From Gymnopilus junonius (lineage: Eukaryota; Basidiomycota; Agaricomycetes; Agaricales; Galerinaceae), in contig JADNYJ010000025.1 in NCBI GenBank assembly GCA_015501075.1, positions 248,001 through 312,000 of the forward strand: a stretch of 64,000 nucleotides of DNA. Reading direction: 5' to 3'. The first letter of the stretch is position 1, and every line of letters begins with the position of its first letter. A program made the translations under genes and the position numbers. Of this stretch, positions 47,339-59,273 are shown one piece after another. The notes beneath the pieces are model-generated. The model was not told the origin of the DNA and did no database searches. It worked only from the letters and a program-made list of their open reading frames with translations.

Positions 47339-50186
47339 TCAATCCTCATCAAGAATTTCAGCCTCCCCTTTACGTGCCTGCAGAAAGTAAAGAACAATAA
47401 AACGTCAGTTCCACTTAGACAAGACGAAATCGGGAATACAGACCTTTTCAATGAGTTGGCGGCGTTTCTCCCTCGTCTTTCTCTGCACCTTGAGGTACTT
47501 CCCAAGTGGCGACTCAGATTCCAATTTGCCTCTGATTGTCCTCTCCCAATCTTGAACCTCGCCCAGCTTGGAAGGCGCAAACTGCACATTCTTCCTCCGC
47601 TCTTCAACCCATTTGGCACTTTCATCCACCCTCTCCAAGAACACCTTCAAAATCCCGTGCTCTTTACCACCAGCACCTGAATTCTTCCCCTTTCCACTCC
47701 CAGCAGCAGTAGTCTGTCCCATTGCATGGCCTTTTAAGCTCTTTCGCAAGAGAACAACAATAGGCACTATAATCTCAGGGAATCCGATGCTGCCATGTAC
47801 CGGTGCGCTGACGAGCCATTCCGCGAGCAGGTACGTCGTCTCTTCCACCATGCCCTCGGAAAGCACGCGTGTCTTCACATATTGCTGTGGAATTCTGATC
47901 TGCACGTCCAAATCGAGCGGACGGAGGGTGGAGGACTTGGGCCGACTGGAAGGCGCAATATAGACGGAGAGAATGGGGACAAGGTAAGCAGAGAGAGGAA
48001 CGTAGGTTTGCGTGTGTTTTGTAAGGTGTAGCAGAGAGCGGATGATTTGCAAATGGAAGGGGTGGGACCGACTGTTAGGCACTAGCCTGCACAGGAGGAA
48101 AAAATAGATTAAGGTTAGGGTTGGGGAAATTGGAAACAGCAGCGTACTTGATAGCTCCAAGTGCAACTTGAACCAGAGGATAAATGAGTGGTCGCAGCTC
48201 GCTCTGTTTGCCAGAATTTCTCTCAGACTCGGCATCGCAAGCTCTAGCGAGCACGATAGACCAGAAGTCGACACAGTGGGCGAACTGCCAGTTGTAGACT
48301 TGCTTGTAAGCCTCCTACATGAAGAATGCCATTTAATCAACAACAGCTCCATAAAAAAAATGGCAGACGGACCTTGGTCTTGATTTTCATGCTATTTCGG
48401 AGATGAATAGCAAGTTGACGAATATAGCCAAAGGCGTGTTGATACGCCGTCGCGTGGTCCATATAAAATACTTCTGAAGCAGAATTTTTCATCAGGTTTA
48501 TTGATGGAAGGGTATGTGCGCTGGTCGACTTGGATGACCGAACGAGGGTGAGATATGTCGACTATTCGAAGCCAAAGATCAGAAGAACGGAATAGGGTGC
48601 AACATATAACTCGGTTGCACACCTTGAGAATACTGTCCATGATAGACTCATCGTCGACGCTGCCAGTTTCCTGACAGATAGGAAAGCTGCGATACGGATG
48701 CTATCCGATCCACTTGACCACAGTTCCAGGCATTTCTGTAAGAAAGAACGGGAAATAATAAGTCTCGATGCCAAGGACTCCACACAACGGAGAAGTGAAA
48801 TGACGAACTTTGAGATAAGCTTTCACAGACTTGCGGCTGCTAATAATATAGGGTACTAGCTTGGCACTCTCCGTAAGGGCTAGCCTGAGCTGGTCTTCGT
48901 CTGTCAGCTGCGAAAGGATGTGAGTGGTGTTGTGGAAGTGCGACAGGATGAGTTTTTGAAGAGTCTTGAATTTTTGGTTCTGGGCTGGGGCTTTGCTAAA
49001 TGGGAAGATCTTCGTTAGTTTGGCTTGAACTGCAACTGAAAAAAGCCAGGAAGCTCACAATTTCCCGTTAGACAGTGTTTTGTAAGGAGCGTGATGCTCC
49101 AGAACGATAGGTGTGTATCGTAGGGTGGTAACGACAAGTTTGTTGAACACTATGAGGAAGGCGTCAGCTGCAGAGACATGGCTGGCGAATGTATCGCTTA
49201 CCAGACGAACTGTCTATGCTCCACGCCAGGACTTGGTCCTCCTCGTTCATGTGGGCCGCTGACCTGAAGGCAATCAGCAACTTCCGTAGGGCACGTAATG
49301 AACGTTGCTAGAATAACATAAAATGAGGATCCACAGACCAGCTGCAACATGCAAGAACGAGCGTACCTCCAAGATGGACTTCTGCCACTTCTTCAGCTGT
49401 TCCTTCGTTAATACAGGCACTTTCTCCTCCTCGTCCATGGCAACATCCCCGTCAGCATCTTCTTCATCGTCCTCATCCGCCGCGGGAATAGCGTCAGGGT
49501 CAAAGTTGAGCAGTTCCTTGTCGTTTTCTTGCAGGTATTTGAAGAACTCTGGATCTTTTTCGGCAAGCTTTGATAGCTCTAGTAGATGGTTTTTGCCTTC
49601 CTCTGAAAAGGCATGTTAGAGAACCATACTTCAGATACGGGGCTTCCTCAGAAACATACCATCCAACTCGTCGACTGAAGCAAATGAACCGTCGTCGTCC
49701 GAGTCTCCCGCGCCTTCTTCGTCGTCTTCGTTTTCCGACTCGTCTGAGCCTCCTCCCATCTAAATTTGGTTCAGTGTGAGTGAGTAAAAATGTGATTTAA
49801 GGACAGAGAGTATAGCACTAGACGAACGTCATCGTCCTCTTGGTCATCTTCATCGCTGTCGTCCATAAAATCTCCACTGAGGAAGCTGTCCACGGTCATT
49901 TTCTTTTTTGGCCTGTCTCAGCTTATTAGATATCCAGGAAAATCGCCAGAGTCACGAAGATTAAACTATACCTCTTGCCAGACTTTTGCGTATCTAACTC
50001 CTCCTCGTCTTCCTTCGCATCCTCGCCTTCGACAGATCTTTCCTTCCCCTTCGCATCCTCGCCCTTGTTCCCTCTCCGCTTCTGGAATTTCTTCTGAATT
50101 TCCTTGTGTTTGCGACGTGCTTGAATGGTTTTCTTCAGCTGCCCACTGGCAACAAACCTTTTCGTAGCTTTTGAAGCTTTGGCCAT
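47339..50186 (-). CDS. NOC2: Nucleolar complex protein 2 (ribosome biogenesis)
   Basis: Noc2 pairs with Noc1 and Noc3 to escort 60S precursors. Twelve exons (50186-49972, 49912-49828, 49759-49660, 49602-49367, 49307-49202, 49149-49059, 48995-48809, 48735-48623, 48561-48373, 48314-48148, 48086-47444, 47377-47339). The N-terminus is highly basic ('[15 protein letters not shown]') and then strongly acidic. The conserved core includes '[20 protein letters not shown]', '[20 protein letters not shown]' and '[20 protein letters not shown]'. The end '[20 protein letters not shown]' is typical of the family. One base is missing in exon 8 near 48652: '[13 protein letters not shown]' requires ACGGATGAG where ACGATGAG is read. 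With it the length is 723 residues, close to the yeast protein. The start ATG opens '[20 protein letters not shown]'. Confidence 0.93.
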
Positions 50187-50606
50187 TGGTCGTAGATGGA
50201 AGGACAGTGAGTGGTGGACGACTCGTAACGAGAGACGAGAAAAGGTCAATTACATAAGCCATGGTCGATCAAATTTCGATCGGGTGGCCAATGATATCTC
50301 AGAACAAACTCACAACACTGCCCAAGGACTCCCAAGGACCTCCATATTATCACTTGGCATACTTCGCCTCTCTTTGCTAGTAATACTATATTGCATAAAT
50401 CCTTGGCGACCTGATTTCGATGAGTGGAGTCAGCAATGGCACCGCCCCCAGACCGCGCCCATAAGCGATGGAGGACCAAATGGGAGTTGGAAGTCACCCA
50501 CGGCCGACGGTAATCCCCAGAGTGCGGTGCACACTGCATAAATAAGTAGCGCGAGGGAAATATAAAACTCACTGATTTCTCCCCGTTGTCCACACAGGCT
50601 CTTTCA
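50187..50606. promoter_or_regulatory. Divergent promoter region, NOC2 / membrane protein A
   Basis: A 420-bp gap between two divergently transcribed start codons, so both promoters must fit here. No individual element can be assigned. Confidence 0.5.
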
Positions 50607-51622
50607 ATGGACGCTGAGTCCAAGTCAGCTGTCAATGCGTTGGACTCGTTTCCAGAGGAATGCCCTCACAAAGAAGTCGATGGACGCTCATGGATCGATA
50701 CCGCCTCTGAGATATTCAGTGGTAAGTCAACCATCTTTCCTTAACGTACTCTAAATTCGCATATTCACGAAGCGTGTTCTGGATATAAATTCAGTAATAA
50801 TGATGATTCTTTGGATTCCTATTCTTGTTCTATCCATAATCCTTACAGCCTGGATAGTTGGCATGTCTGCCTCAAATAGACACGCCATCGAGGGTGTACT
50901 TGGCAAGAAAAATCTCATCGTGGCTGGAGCATGCGGTATAAGCGGTTGCGTTGTCTGGATAGTGGGCGTCTTGTATGTTTCCAGGCCACTTTCTGTTATG
51001 AGGATATGGACGAAAACCTGATTGAACTTCTTTTGCAGCTTTCCATCCCAGTATGAGCTAACAGGGTTTATGGTACTATTCGCCTCAGTGGTCTTGTGGA
51101 TCGTTGTGATGGTAGAATCTCCCTGGAATGCAGGTATGTTTACTTTCGTGTTCTCTTCTGACTCGGATTATATCTGGTTGAATATTGACCGTATGCCCTT
51201 TCGCAGTCTCAAAACTTTCTCAATTCTCCGAAACTATCCCTAGCTCGAAGTGGGTTGCTCGGATAATTACGGCCTTACTCATTTCCATCTCTTTGAAAGT
51301 GTTTTGTGCGTATCGACTTTTTTACACTTCCGAATTCCTTTTCTCAGAGAGTGCTTGGGCTGATTTTCATTTTCATATTATTGAAGTATTCACCACAGTC
51401 GTGTTATGCGCCGTTCTCTCAGAAATATTTGAACCTGATGAAGCTGCGGATGATACTAATGACCTCAATTTGGCCTCGAATGCAGCTCCAATTCCAAAGA
51501 TTGTACAAACGCAGCCAAGTTCTACTCCCGCCGATAATGCAGAGAAACTTGGAATTCCGAGGTGGCGCTTCATGTACATGTATAAGTCCCATGTGGGCAG
51601 CCTTGCCGAAGCAAAGCAATGA
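50607..51622 (+). CDS. Tandem four-helix membrane protein A, unknown
   Basis: Five exons (50607-50721, 50795-50972, 51039-51133, 51207-51305, 51399-51622) give 236 residues in phase. About 38 soluble N-terminal residues are followed by four hydrophobic segments: 'IMMILWIPILVLSIILTAWI', 'NLIVAGACGISGCVVWIVGV', 'LTGFMVLFASVVLWIVVMV' and one centred on 'ARIITALLISISLKVF'. A hydrophilic, disordered tail follows. Conserved with its neighbour are 'NRHAIE', 'NLIVAGACGI' and 'SPWNA'. No family was recognised. The exon-intron layout is identical to that of the next gene (exons 3 and 4 have the same lengths), so the two are a recent tandem duplication. Confidence 0.75.
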
Positions 51623-52300
51623 TGCCAAAGCAAGGAAAGACCCCTTGTTCATACCTATACCGTGTCTTATTTAGGGCTCGGCCATGATTTTACTGGGATT
51701 TTCAGCGTCGAATCATTCACTTGTAATTTGCCTTTTAAATTTGATCTTTCGTAAAAAAGTTTTGGAATAAAAATAATGGAGCTAAGTCCTGATGCAACCT
51801 AAGTTGATCCCTTGCCAAGTTCATCCAAAAACAGAAGTGCTGAGCGCTGACCTCTTAGTCTGCGAGCTAGATACCAGCTTGGCCCTCACTGCTTCAACTT
51901 CTCACTGCCATCTGAAGTATAATTTCGAGAAATAAGAACCCAACTTACGAACTGCCCATGCAACTTTCCGCGCTGTAAGTTAAAATGGGGCCTAAACCCC
52001 ATGTCGACATTTTTTTATCAAGAAAAGTAACCTTGGCCCCGCAGGGCTTGCAGTGGTGGTTGGTGGTGAACCAAAAGAGATGTATTATGCAAGACTCTGG
52101 TTTAGTTCCAGCCAATCAAATCGAATCTTTACTTGATCAGCACTGCTGCCGCCCTTAGCGGGCTGTGCATGATTGACACTTCAACTTCATGAATAAGTGA
52201 CAGCCCAAAGTCAGGCATCCTCTCTTTCCTTCTATCTCTTCAACTGGTGTTCTTCCGCAGCGTGCTCCAAGTCGAAGGGGAACTCGGTGCTGAAAGAGAC
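51623..52300. other. Spacer between tandem membrane-protein genes
   Basis: 3' flank of gene A and promoter of gene B. No supported gene; no duplicated promoter block was noticed by eye. Confidence 0.45.
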
Positions 52301-53200
52301 ATGGGCAAAAGCACTTGGGTTGAGTCTGTCGGGGCATTATTATACGGTGAGTCAACCTACTTTCAAATGAGTTCCCGCATCGACGTTTGTACTCCAGGAA
52401 TAATAATGGTTCTTTGCATTCCCATCTTTCTGCTTTCTGTGATCGTTACTGCTTGGATGAATCGACTGTCTGCCCCAAATAGACATGCCATTGAAATTGC
52501 TCTTGGAAGCCGGAATTTAATCGTAGCTGGAGCATGTGGTATTGGCGGCAGCATTACCTGGATGATAGGCACACCGTATGTCTCTTGCCCAGAAGCGTTT
52601 CCCAAACACCTTTGACAAATTAATCGACTATGCTATACATGCAGGATCATAATGCGCCATAACGTACCAGGATTTTTAATACTACTGATCTCAATGGCCT
52701 TGTGGATTACGGTGATGATGAAATCTCCGTGGAATGCAGGTTCGTGCGATCTCTCGAAGTCTATTCAATTTAATATTCTCAAATTGGCATCCAGATTCAA
52801 CTCTTTCCCAATTCTTTGAATCCATTCCTAGCTCTAAAGGAGCCTCCCGGAGTATCACGGCCTTGCTTGCTCTCGTTTGCTTGAGTGTGGTTTGTGCGTA
52901 TTTAATATTGAACTTACAGAGAATATTCATGCTGATTCTTGTTCCTGTACATTCTCAGCTTTTGTCTGCCTCCTGGCAAGCGCATTTACTCCGGAATTTT
53001 ACAAACCCAACAAAGCTGCTACTAACGTCACTACGGTTTCAGAGGGAGTTGCAGCAGCTTCAATTCCTAAGCCAGCTCCGAGTTCTCATCCTACCGATCT
53101 AGAAAAGAACTCGAACAACACCTCTGCAGTGCCAGTGCAGCCTAACCCGACTTCCGCTGAAAATAACGATAGGCCAGAAATGCAAGATGGGGCAGGATGA
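52301..53200 (+). CDS. Tandem four-helix membrane protein B, unknown
   Basis: Five exons (52301-52346, 52398-52575, 52645-52739, 52795-52893, 52959-53200) give 219 residues in phase. The N-terminus is shorter than in gene A ('MGKSTWVESVGALLYG'). Four hydrophobic segments match those of gene A: 'IIMVLCIPIFLLSVIVTAWM', 'NLIVAGACGIGGSITWMIG', 'FLILLISMALWITVMM' and 'SITALLALVCLSVV'. The Ser/Pro/Asn-rich tail ends 'NNDRPEMQDGAG'. The conserved motifs 'NRHAIE' and 'SPWNA' are kept, while the tail has diverged almost completely, so selection seems to act on the membrane part. Function unknown. Confidence 0.75.
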
Positions 53201-53612
53201 GGGTAAATTGATGTAGGAGAAAGGACTGTATAAGCGTTGTTTTATCATTTGTATTTCATGTAGCAGGAAACATGTGCCCACTATGGCCCCCCTAATTGAT
53301 AAACTGTACATATAGGGATGCTTATAAGTATAATAGTACAGTTTTAAATTTCTGGCGCTTTAATTGAAACCACGCATTTATACTGGATCAATTGCCTTCC
53401 TGGGAAATTTTACCTTGGGCCACAGGGACTGGCCAACATCTTCAGACACTTCCTTATATCCTGCGGCACCTACCTATATTCAACAAAACCTGTTAATACT
53501 GGATGATTGTTTCGTTTGAAAATGTTCGCAGAAGTACAAATTGTTTTCTCTTTCTCTGGTCTATTTGAATAGCTTTACAGACGCAAATTCACAGGCAAAG
53601 ACTTAAATAGAC
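53201..53612. other. Intergenic, no gene seen
   Basis: Between membrane gene B and the F-box pseudogene; AT-rich, nothing recognised. Confidence 0.5.
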
Positions 53613-55027
53613 TTGGATCCTAATTCGACCTTCAAATCTCTTCTGGTGTCCAACGCGGCTCCGTCAGAAGAGCAAATTCGAAAAATAACAACTTACCTTG
53701 CTGGCCCTGAAGTCGAGCTTTCCGTACTGGATGCCGAATTGGAAAGACTGCGATTTCGTTTCACCACTTTGCTATCAAGACAGGACAAGCTCTGGGAGAA
53801 TGTTTACGCTCATCTATCTCCAATACACCGCCTTCCTCTAGAGGTACTGGAGGAAATATTCATTCTCTGCCTTCCAACGCACCGGAACTGCGTCATGAGT
53901 AGCGACGAGTTGCCTTTGAGGCTGGGGCATATTTGCAACTTTTGGCAGAGGGTTGCATATTCACTTCCGTGTCTATGAGCTAGTATCCACATTCCCATAC
54001 CGTCATATGGCCTGCCACGCCCTATGGACCTCTCTGATCTTTATGAAAGGATCGTGGAGGAGGAACTAGATGCAACTTTGAGACGAATGGAAATCGTCTG
54101 AGAATGGCTATCCAGAGCAAAGTCTAGCCCTCTTTCAATTTCAGTATCCATGGACTCATATGGTTGCACAATGTTAAAGCCTTTGATAGCCACGCTTGAA
54201 GGTTTATGGGCATTTTCTACTCAATGGGAACATGTGGATTTCCAATTTCTCCTACGACAAATGACCTTCTTCAGGCTTTTCAGCAATTTCCTTCTATGCT
54301 CATTCCATCACTACATTCTGTTCGCCTTCAAGACATTGATCCCATTGGTCACAGTAGACGCCATAGCCTTGTTCCAATTGACAGGTTCACAGAGTTATTG
54401 GCTGGCCCACACCTCCAGAGTCTCCATTGCTTCTTCATGTCTGAAATCGCATTTAATTTGACCAACTTTATCCACTGGGCGGCATTAACGGAATTGAGCC
54501 TCGTGCATTGCTCTACAGATGCAAAAACAGCGTACAATATTTTACATCGATCGCCTAACCTGGTCAAATGTTCCATTGAAGTGTCTATGTCTACATACAA
54601 AAAGTCCCTCCCTCCACTACAGCTTCTTCAGCTGGAAGATTCTGAGCTATACGAGCGCCATTTCATCTACGAGTTCCAAAACTTCGCTGCTTCTTGCATG
54701 AAGGACTGTACCCCTTAGAGTTCCCTGGAACTCATCCCATAGAGAATAAAAATAGCTTGAACCTCCCCAAGTTTCTACAGCAATTTGATCAACTGACGAG
54801 TCTGGTTCTCGAATTTATCGCCTTTACGGAGGATAATTTACTTGAAGTCCTTTCCCACCTTCCTTCTATTAAACATCTTGCGTTTCGAACCACCGGTATC
54901 ATTTCGGCAACTACTAGAGAGGATCGGACTGCGATCACAGATGATTTTCTAGAAAACTTGACTCCGGTAGAATCTGATGATTCGTTGGTTGCATTTATCT
55001 GCCCGTTATTGGAAACCTTTGAATGCT
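53613..55027 (+). pseudogene. F-box protein pseudogene
   Basis: The frame from 53613 reads through 'LERLRFRFTTLLSRQDKLWE' and the F-box 'PIHRLPLEVLEEIFILCLP', typical of the large agaricomycete F-box family. It then meets TGA at 53976-53978, where the family has Trp ('LWASIHI'), and a second in-frame TGA at 54099-54101. The family sequence goes on in the same frame ('EWLSRAKSSPLSISVS'), then shifts frame near 54250 ('LLQAFQQFPSMLIPSLHSVR') and again near 54700 ('LNLPKFLQQFDQLTSLVLEF') before a final stop at 55027. Two base-substitution stops besides the shifts argue for true decay rather than assembly error alone. Confidence 0.75.
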
Positions 55028-55636
55028 AAAATTGGGCGGAACATTCGGACGCAGTGCTGGCAGGGTTTGTTTTGACCAGGAAGGATTCCAGATTTACCGG
55101 CAGACCTCTATGCAAGTTGTCCATCAACTTTGACCACTCGACCTACGTGAACAATTTCAAGAACTCATCGATGAAGGGCCTGAATTGAATCTTCGATATC
55201 AGGCAGATTCACGGAAACCATTCTCCCCTTGGTCTGGGATACGCATAGACGGGATGGATTCAGAAAGAATACACCATTGACATACAATCATGGAATAAAA
55301 TGAAGTTGGTATATAGCATTGTCAAGCAAACATCCGCATCGGACATCCCGAAGAAGCCGCACAATACCGGGCGCCGGCGCGCGCCAAGCAGCGCCGGATC
55401 ACGTGGGATAAAGTGAATCGTGAGAAATCCAAGGTCTTGTTGCACTGGCACCCTCGTCGTCGGGTTCTGTCAATCCACACATGTCGAAGGGTGCTACCTT
55501 GAGATTAAGACCAACTTAATCCAGTAATATCTTCCTACTTTATTTCTTTCTTCTTGCCTTGTGGCCCCTGAACTATACAGCCCGGACTTGAACCCACGAA
55601 AGTTATAATCACTCCTACACGATCGTGTCCATCCGA
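55028..55636. other. Intergenic, decayed F-box tail and mannosidase promoter
   Basis: The first ~200 bp still contain F-box-family-like residues beyond the last stop. The rest should be the promoter of the mannosidase gene. A tRNA T-arm-like string near 55580-55600 was examined and rejected. Confidence 0.4.
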
Positions 55637-58224
55637 ATGCTTTCTGGTTAGTCTGTCTGCCGAGAGTACAATGATTGGAGCTATATAAAATCTCAGCTTT
55701 TCCGTTGCGAATTCGTAGATTTCTGTATGCCTTTGTCTTGGTGGCAGTCGGCCTTTATTCCTACTCGGTGTGTTTCCAAGCTTTTATCTGACGCGACTTT
55801 CGTCTTATTATTTATCCAGTCTCTATTTCCTTCGAAACTCAGGACACCGTCCACTCCAGAGATTGTTTATGAAGAAGAGCCTTCTCCACCTGCCGAAACC
55901 TTTTTTGATGCAGACGTTCCAAAGCAAATAGCAATCATCCAGGCATTCAAAGTTCGTGATTGTTCTCCTATAGCATTGTTTTTGTTTATTCACTTATTGC
56001 ATTCAATCTCACAGTCCGCTTGGTTGTCATACGGTATGCTCATCTTGTCTTGCATGTTTCTAGATGTATCTGATCAGTCATAGAGCGTGATGCCTTGGGT
56101 TCAGACGAATACCACCCCATCAGCCACAGGGGGTCGAATATTTCCTCATCGGGCGGAGTAGGCTACACTGTTACGGATGCCATCGATACTATGATTATTA
56201 TGGGTCTTACTGATGAGCATCAGAGAGCGCGCGAGTGGGTGAAGAAGAAGCTGACATTCGAGAGGGAGGGAGTATTCAGCACATTCGAGGTATGCACCCA
56301 AATGCTCTCATGTTTCGCAAAATTAATACAGTTTTCATCAGATAACCATCCGAGTGCTAGGAGGTCTTCTGTCTGCCTATCGTTTGACAGGAGATGACCT
56401 TTACCTGGAGAAAGTAATCGACCTCGCAGACCGGTTATTGCCGGCCTTTGACACAACTTCTGGTCTACCACTGCCGTCAGTAAACTTGGCACAGAAAACT
56501 GGAGTTCCCGATCAGTATGCACCTCAAACAATCAGCACTGCGGAAGCCGCTACACTACAACTCGAGTTCCGCTACCTAGCAGAATTGACCGGCAATTCCG
56601 ACTATTGGCACAAAACTGAGAAAGCCCTGGCAGTTATTGCTAACGCCAAGATGTCACACAACCTTGTTCCAATTAACATGAAGTACTTTTCTTTGTTAAA
56701 TACCATATCGCGCGTACTGATTGCGGAATCTCCGCTGCAGCGTTGTCTCTGGCACGTTCATAGCATCTGATATCAGACTTGGCTCGCGTGGTGATTCTTA
56801 TTACGAATACCTTTTGTAAGCTACCAGCTCAGTTCTCTTGTCCTTCCTTCTTCGTTGATAACCATTTCATCACTTTAAAAGAAAGCAATATCTGCAAACA
56901 GTCAGTTATCCAAGTCTTAGGCCCGTGATTCTTATTTGACTTTTTTCTTCTATAGAATCAGACGGAGGAAGTTTTTAACAAGGTGATTACCGCCCATCTT
57001 ACCCTATATCGAGCAAGCATACTGAAGCCAAATGTCGAACAGATGTATGAGGGTGCGATGCAGGGAGTCCACGATAATCTAGTCCAAAAGAGTCTGAAGA
57101 AACATATGACTTATATTGCGGAGCTCATTCCCCAAGGTGGTAAACAGTAAGTTTACATTTGTCATTCCTTGCGCCTTGATGTTCTGACATTGAGGATTGA
57201 CATTGCAGAAAATGGGGACGACAGGCCAAGCAGGACCATTTAGTGTGCTTCCTCGCAGGCTCGCTCATGCTTGGAGCTACGACGTCAGGGGCTATAATCC
57301 ATCCTGTCTCTGTTCCGCCCAAAATGGAAGAACTTTCCGAAAGAGGGCAGCGTGATTGGAAGACGGGAGTTGATCTCCTAGAAACATGTATGGACACGCA
57401 TGATACGTCAACGTGAGTAATCGTCTGGCCCTTTATTCCATGCCATAGATTCGATGTCCCTTTCACAGTGGCCTCTCACCCGAAATCGTTCAATTCAAGA
57501 CCTCGGAGGATCAAAGGCCTGATTCTGACAGAGATTGGTATATCAAGAATTCTCGGTATGTGAAGCGGCCCTCTGGAGCCCTTCAACACAATGCTGATGA
57601 TTAACACCACTGCATCTAGCAAAGGCGGTCCCTCATCTTACGACGCTAGATACATGCTCCGGTATTTCTGACATATGACATACATAACTCTCTGTGCCTC
57701 TTACGATTATATTTTCGCAGGCCAGAGACCGTTGAGTCTCTTTTCATTGCATGGCGCTTAACGGGCGATACTCGCTATCGCGATTATTCATGGTCTATAT
57801 TTTCATCTATACAAAAGCATTGCCGGGTTGCGTCAGGCGGGTATGCGACGGTGTTGGACGTGGACACTGTTCCTGTGTCCCTAGATGACAAGCAGGAGAC
57901 GTTCTTCTTGGTATGTCCGCTCGTCGTTGACATCTGTGTAAAAGCTCAAGTTTGCCTTAGAGCGAGACGTTGAAGTATTTATACCTCACATTCAGTAATT
58001 CAAGCCTCATACCTCTCAACGGTATGTCCTTAGTTTACTTTTGTATGCGATGTTGGCGATATATGACCTGTGATTATTGCAGAATATGTCTTCAATACTG
58101 AAGTAAGTTCTCTATGTCGTCCGCTTTGATGAACTGATCGTGACGAAATCATGTTACCGCTGACTTTAAGGCGCATCCCCTTCCGATCTTCAAGCCATCT
58201 ACTACGCTTAAATATCTTACATGA
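55637..58224 (+). CDS. MNS1: ER mannosyl-oligosaccharide 1,2-alpha-mannosidase (GH47)
   Basis: Trims one mannose from Man9GlcNAc2 in the ER. Sixteen exons: 55637-55646 (10 nt, with the ATG), 55697-55767, 55820-55951, 56015-56033, 56084-56289, 56342-56682, 56741-56815, 56882-56900, 56956-57146, 57209-57412, 57469-57555, 57620-57661, 57721-57910, 57961-58021, 58083-58102, 58171-58224. The product is 573 residues with no frame break. It is a type II membrane protein: short basic tail, anchor 'FLYAFVLVAVGLYSYS' (residues 12-27), then the catalytic domain. Motifs include 'ERDALGSDEYHPISHRGSN', 'GYTVTDAIDTMIIMGL', 'DIRLGSRGDSYYEYLLKQYL', 'QDHLVCFLAGSLMLGAT', 'RPETVESLFIAWRLTGD' and 'QETFFLSETLKYLYL'. 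The calcium-binding Thr is in the C-terminal 'VFNTEAHPLPIF'. Acidic catalytic residues are present. Confidence 0.94.
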
Positions 58225-58815
58225 TGTTATTGCTTGACATTATTTATATAAACACAAATGCCCGGAGCTTGGTCGGATGAGAAGGATCCCTAGAGTAAGA
58301 TCGATCCGGATTTCGCTTCCATACGCCCGATGACGATCTGTGGATGTACTTATGCCGAGGGATTTACGGGGCCTTGGGCAGGCGCCGAGTGTGCCGAGAG
58401 TCACGTGTTCGTGACCTGCAGTCGACGCGTCGCGTTCAGTCCTCCAAAGTCGAGAAAGCTCGCAGGAGCGCCTTCCCGCACCGAGGGTGGAGTGATGGGA
58501 CTGATGCGCTGGGTGGTTAAAAATAGCCTGTTTCTCAACCCATCACTTTGCACAACGCGTCTTCGGCAGCCATCTCCGGTCTCGCATGTCGCATCTTTGA
58601 CTGTTTTGCGAACCTGTTCCCTCCCTCCCCCACTTGAAAATGTGTTTTATACTATATTGTTTACATAGCAGTGCAGATATATATATTAGAATAAGTTATC
58701 GTGAAAATAAACAGCTGTAATGGCCTTCTTATGCAATTAAACAAGCTATTGATTCTTTAGACTGGAATTCAAACTGGTTCAAGTCAATAAGTAGCCACTT
58801 TGGCATACATAAGTT
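58225..58815. other. Intergenic, no gene seen
   Basis: 3' flank of the mannosidase gene up to the TIR element. The 10-mer CAATAAGTAG found at the element's ends also occurs here at about 58785. Confidence 0.45.
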
Positions 58816-59273
58816 CAATAAGTAGCTTATTTTGAGGGATTTACGGTAAATCCAGCTCGCTTTACACTGGATTTACACGAAATGAGCCGGTTCATTTCCG
58901 CTGTAAAGCCAGGGCTTCGGAGTGATCAGTGGCTCAGGCCACCGTGGCACACCCTAGGACACGCCTTCCATACCTCACAGATTCAAAGAGGATTCAGAGA
59001 ACTTTGCTGCCTCTCAAACAAATGCTGAAATTATAATATTTTATTTCCTTCTCACTAAATTTTTTTCCCAAACTCCCTACTGTACAAGACTCTAAAAAGA
59101 GTTGAATGATCTCCTTCCCGGAAGCCCGGCTACCTTTCTGTGCAATCACATTACGCCTTGCCCAGAACTGGATGAGTTCTGATGCATTCCGGGGTGCCAT
59201 CCTCGGGTCCGTGCTAAAAATACCTGGCTTTACGGGCTTTACAGTAAATCTATCCAAATAACCCTACTTATTG
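58816..59273. mobile_element. Putative ~458-bp TIR element
   Basis: The left end begins CAATAAGTAG and continues into GGATTTACGGTAAA. The right end, reverse-complemented, also begins CAATAAGTAG and continues into GATTTACTGTAAA, giving about 35 bp of imperfect inverted repeat. Internal GATTTAC/GTAAATC motifs recur on both strands. No clear target duplication was found; a TA target is possible if the true ends lie a few bases inward. A short minus-strand frame inside (58994-59257, 'APRNASELIQFWARRNVIAQ') looks protein-like but is unassigned. Confidence 0.55.

Noticed and set aside
55560..55640. tRNA gene on the minus strand (GGTTCAAGTCC-like string)
   Set aside because: The flanking bases cannot form a T-stem or an acceptor stem.
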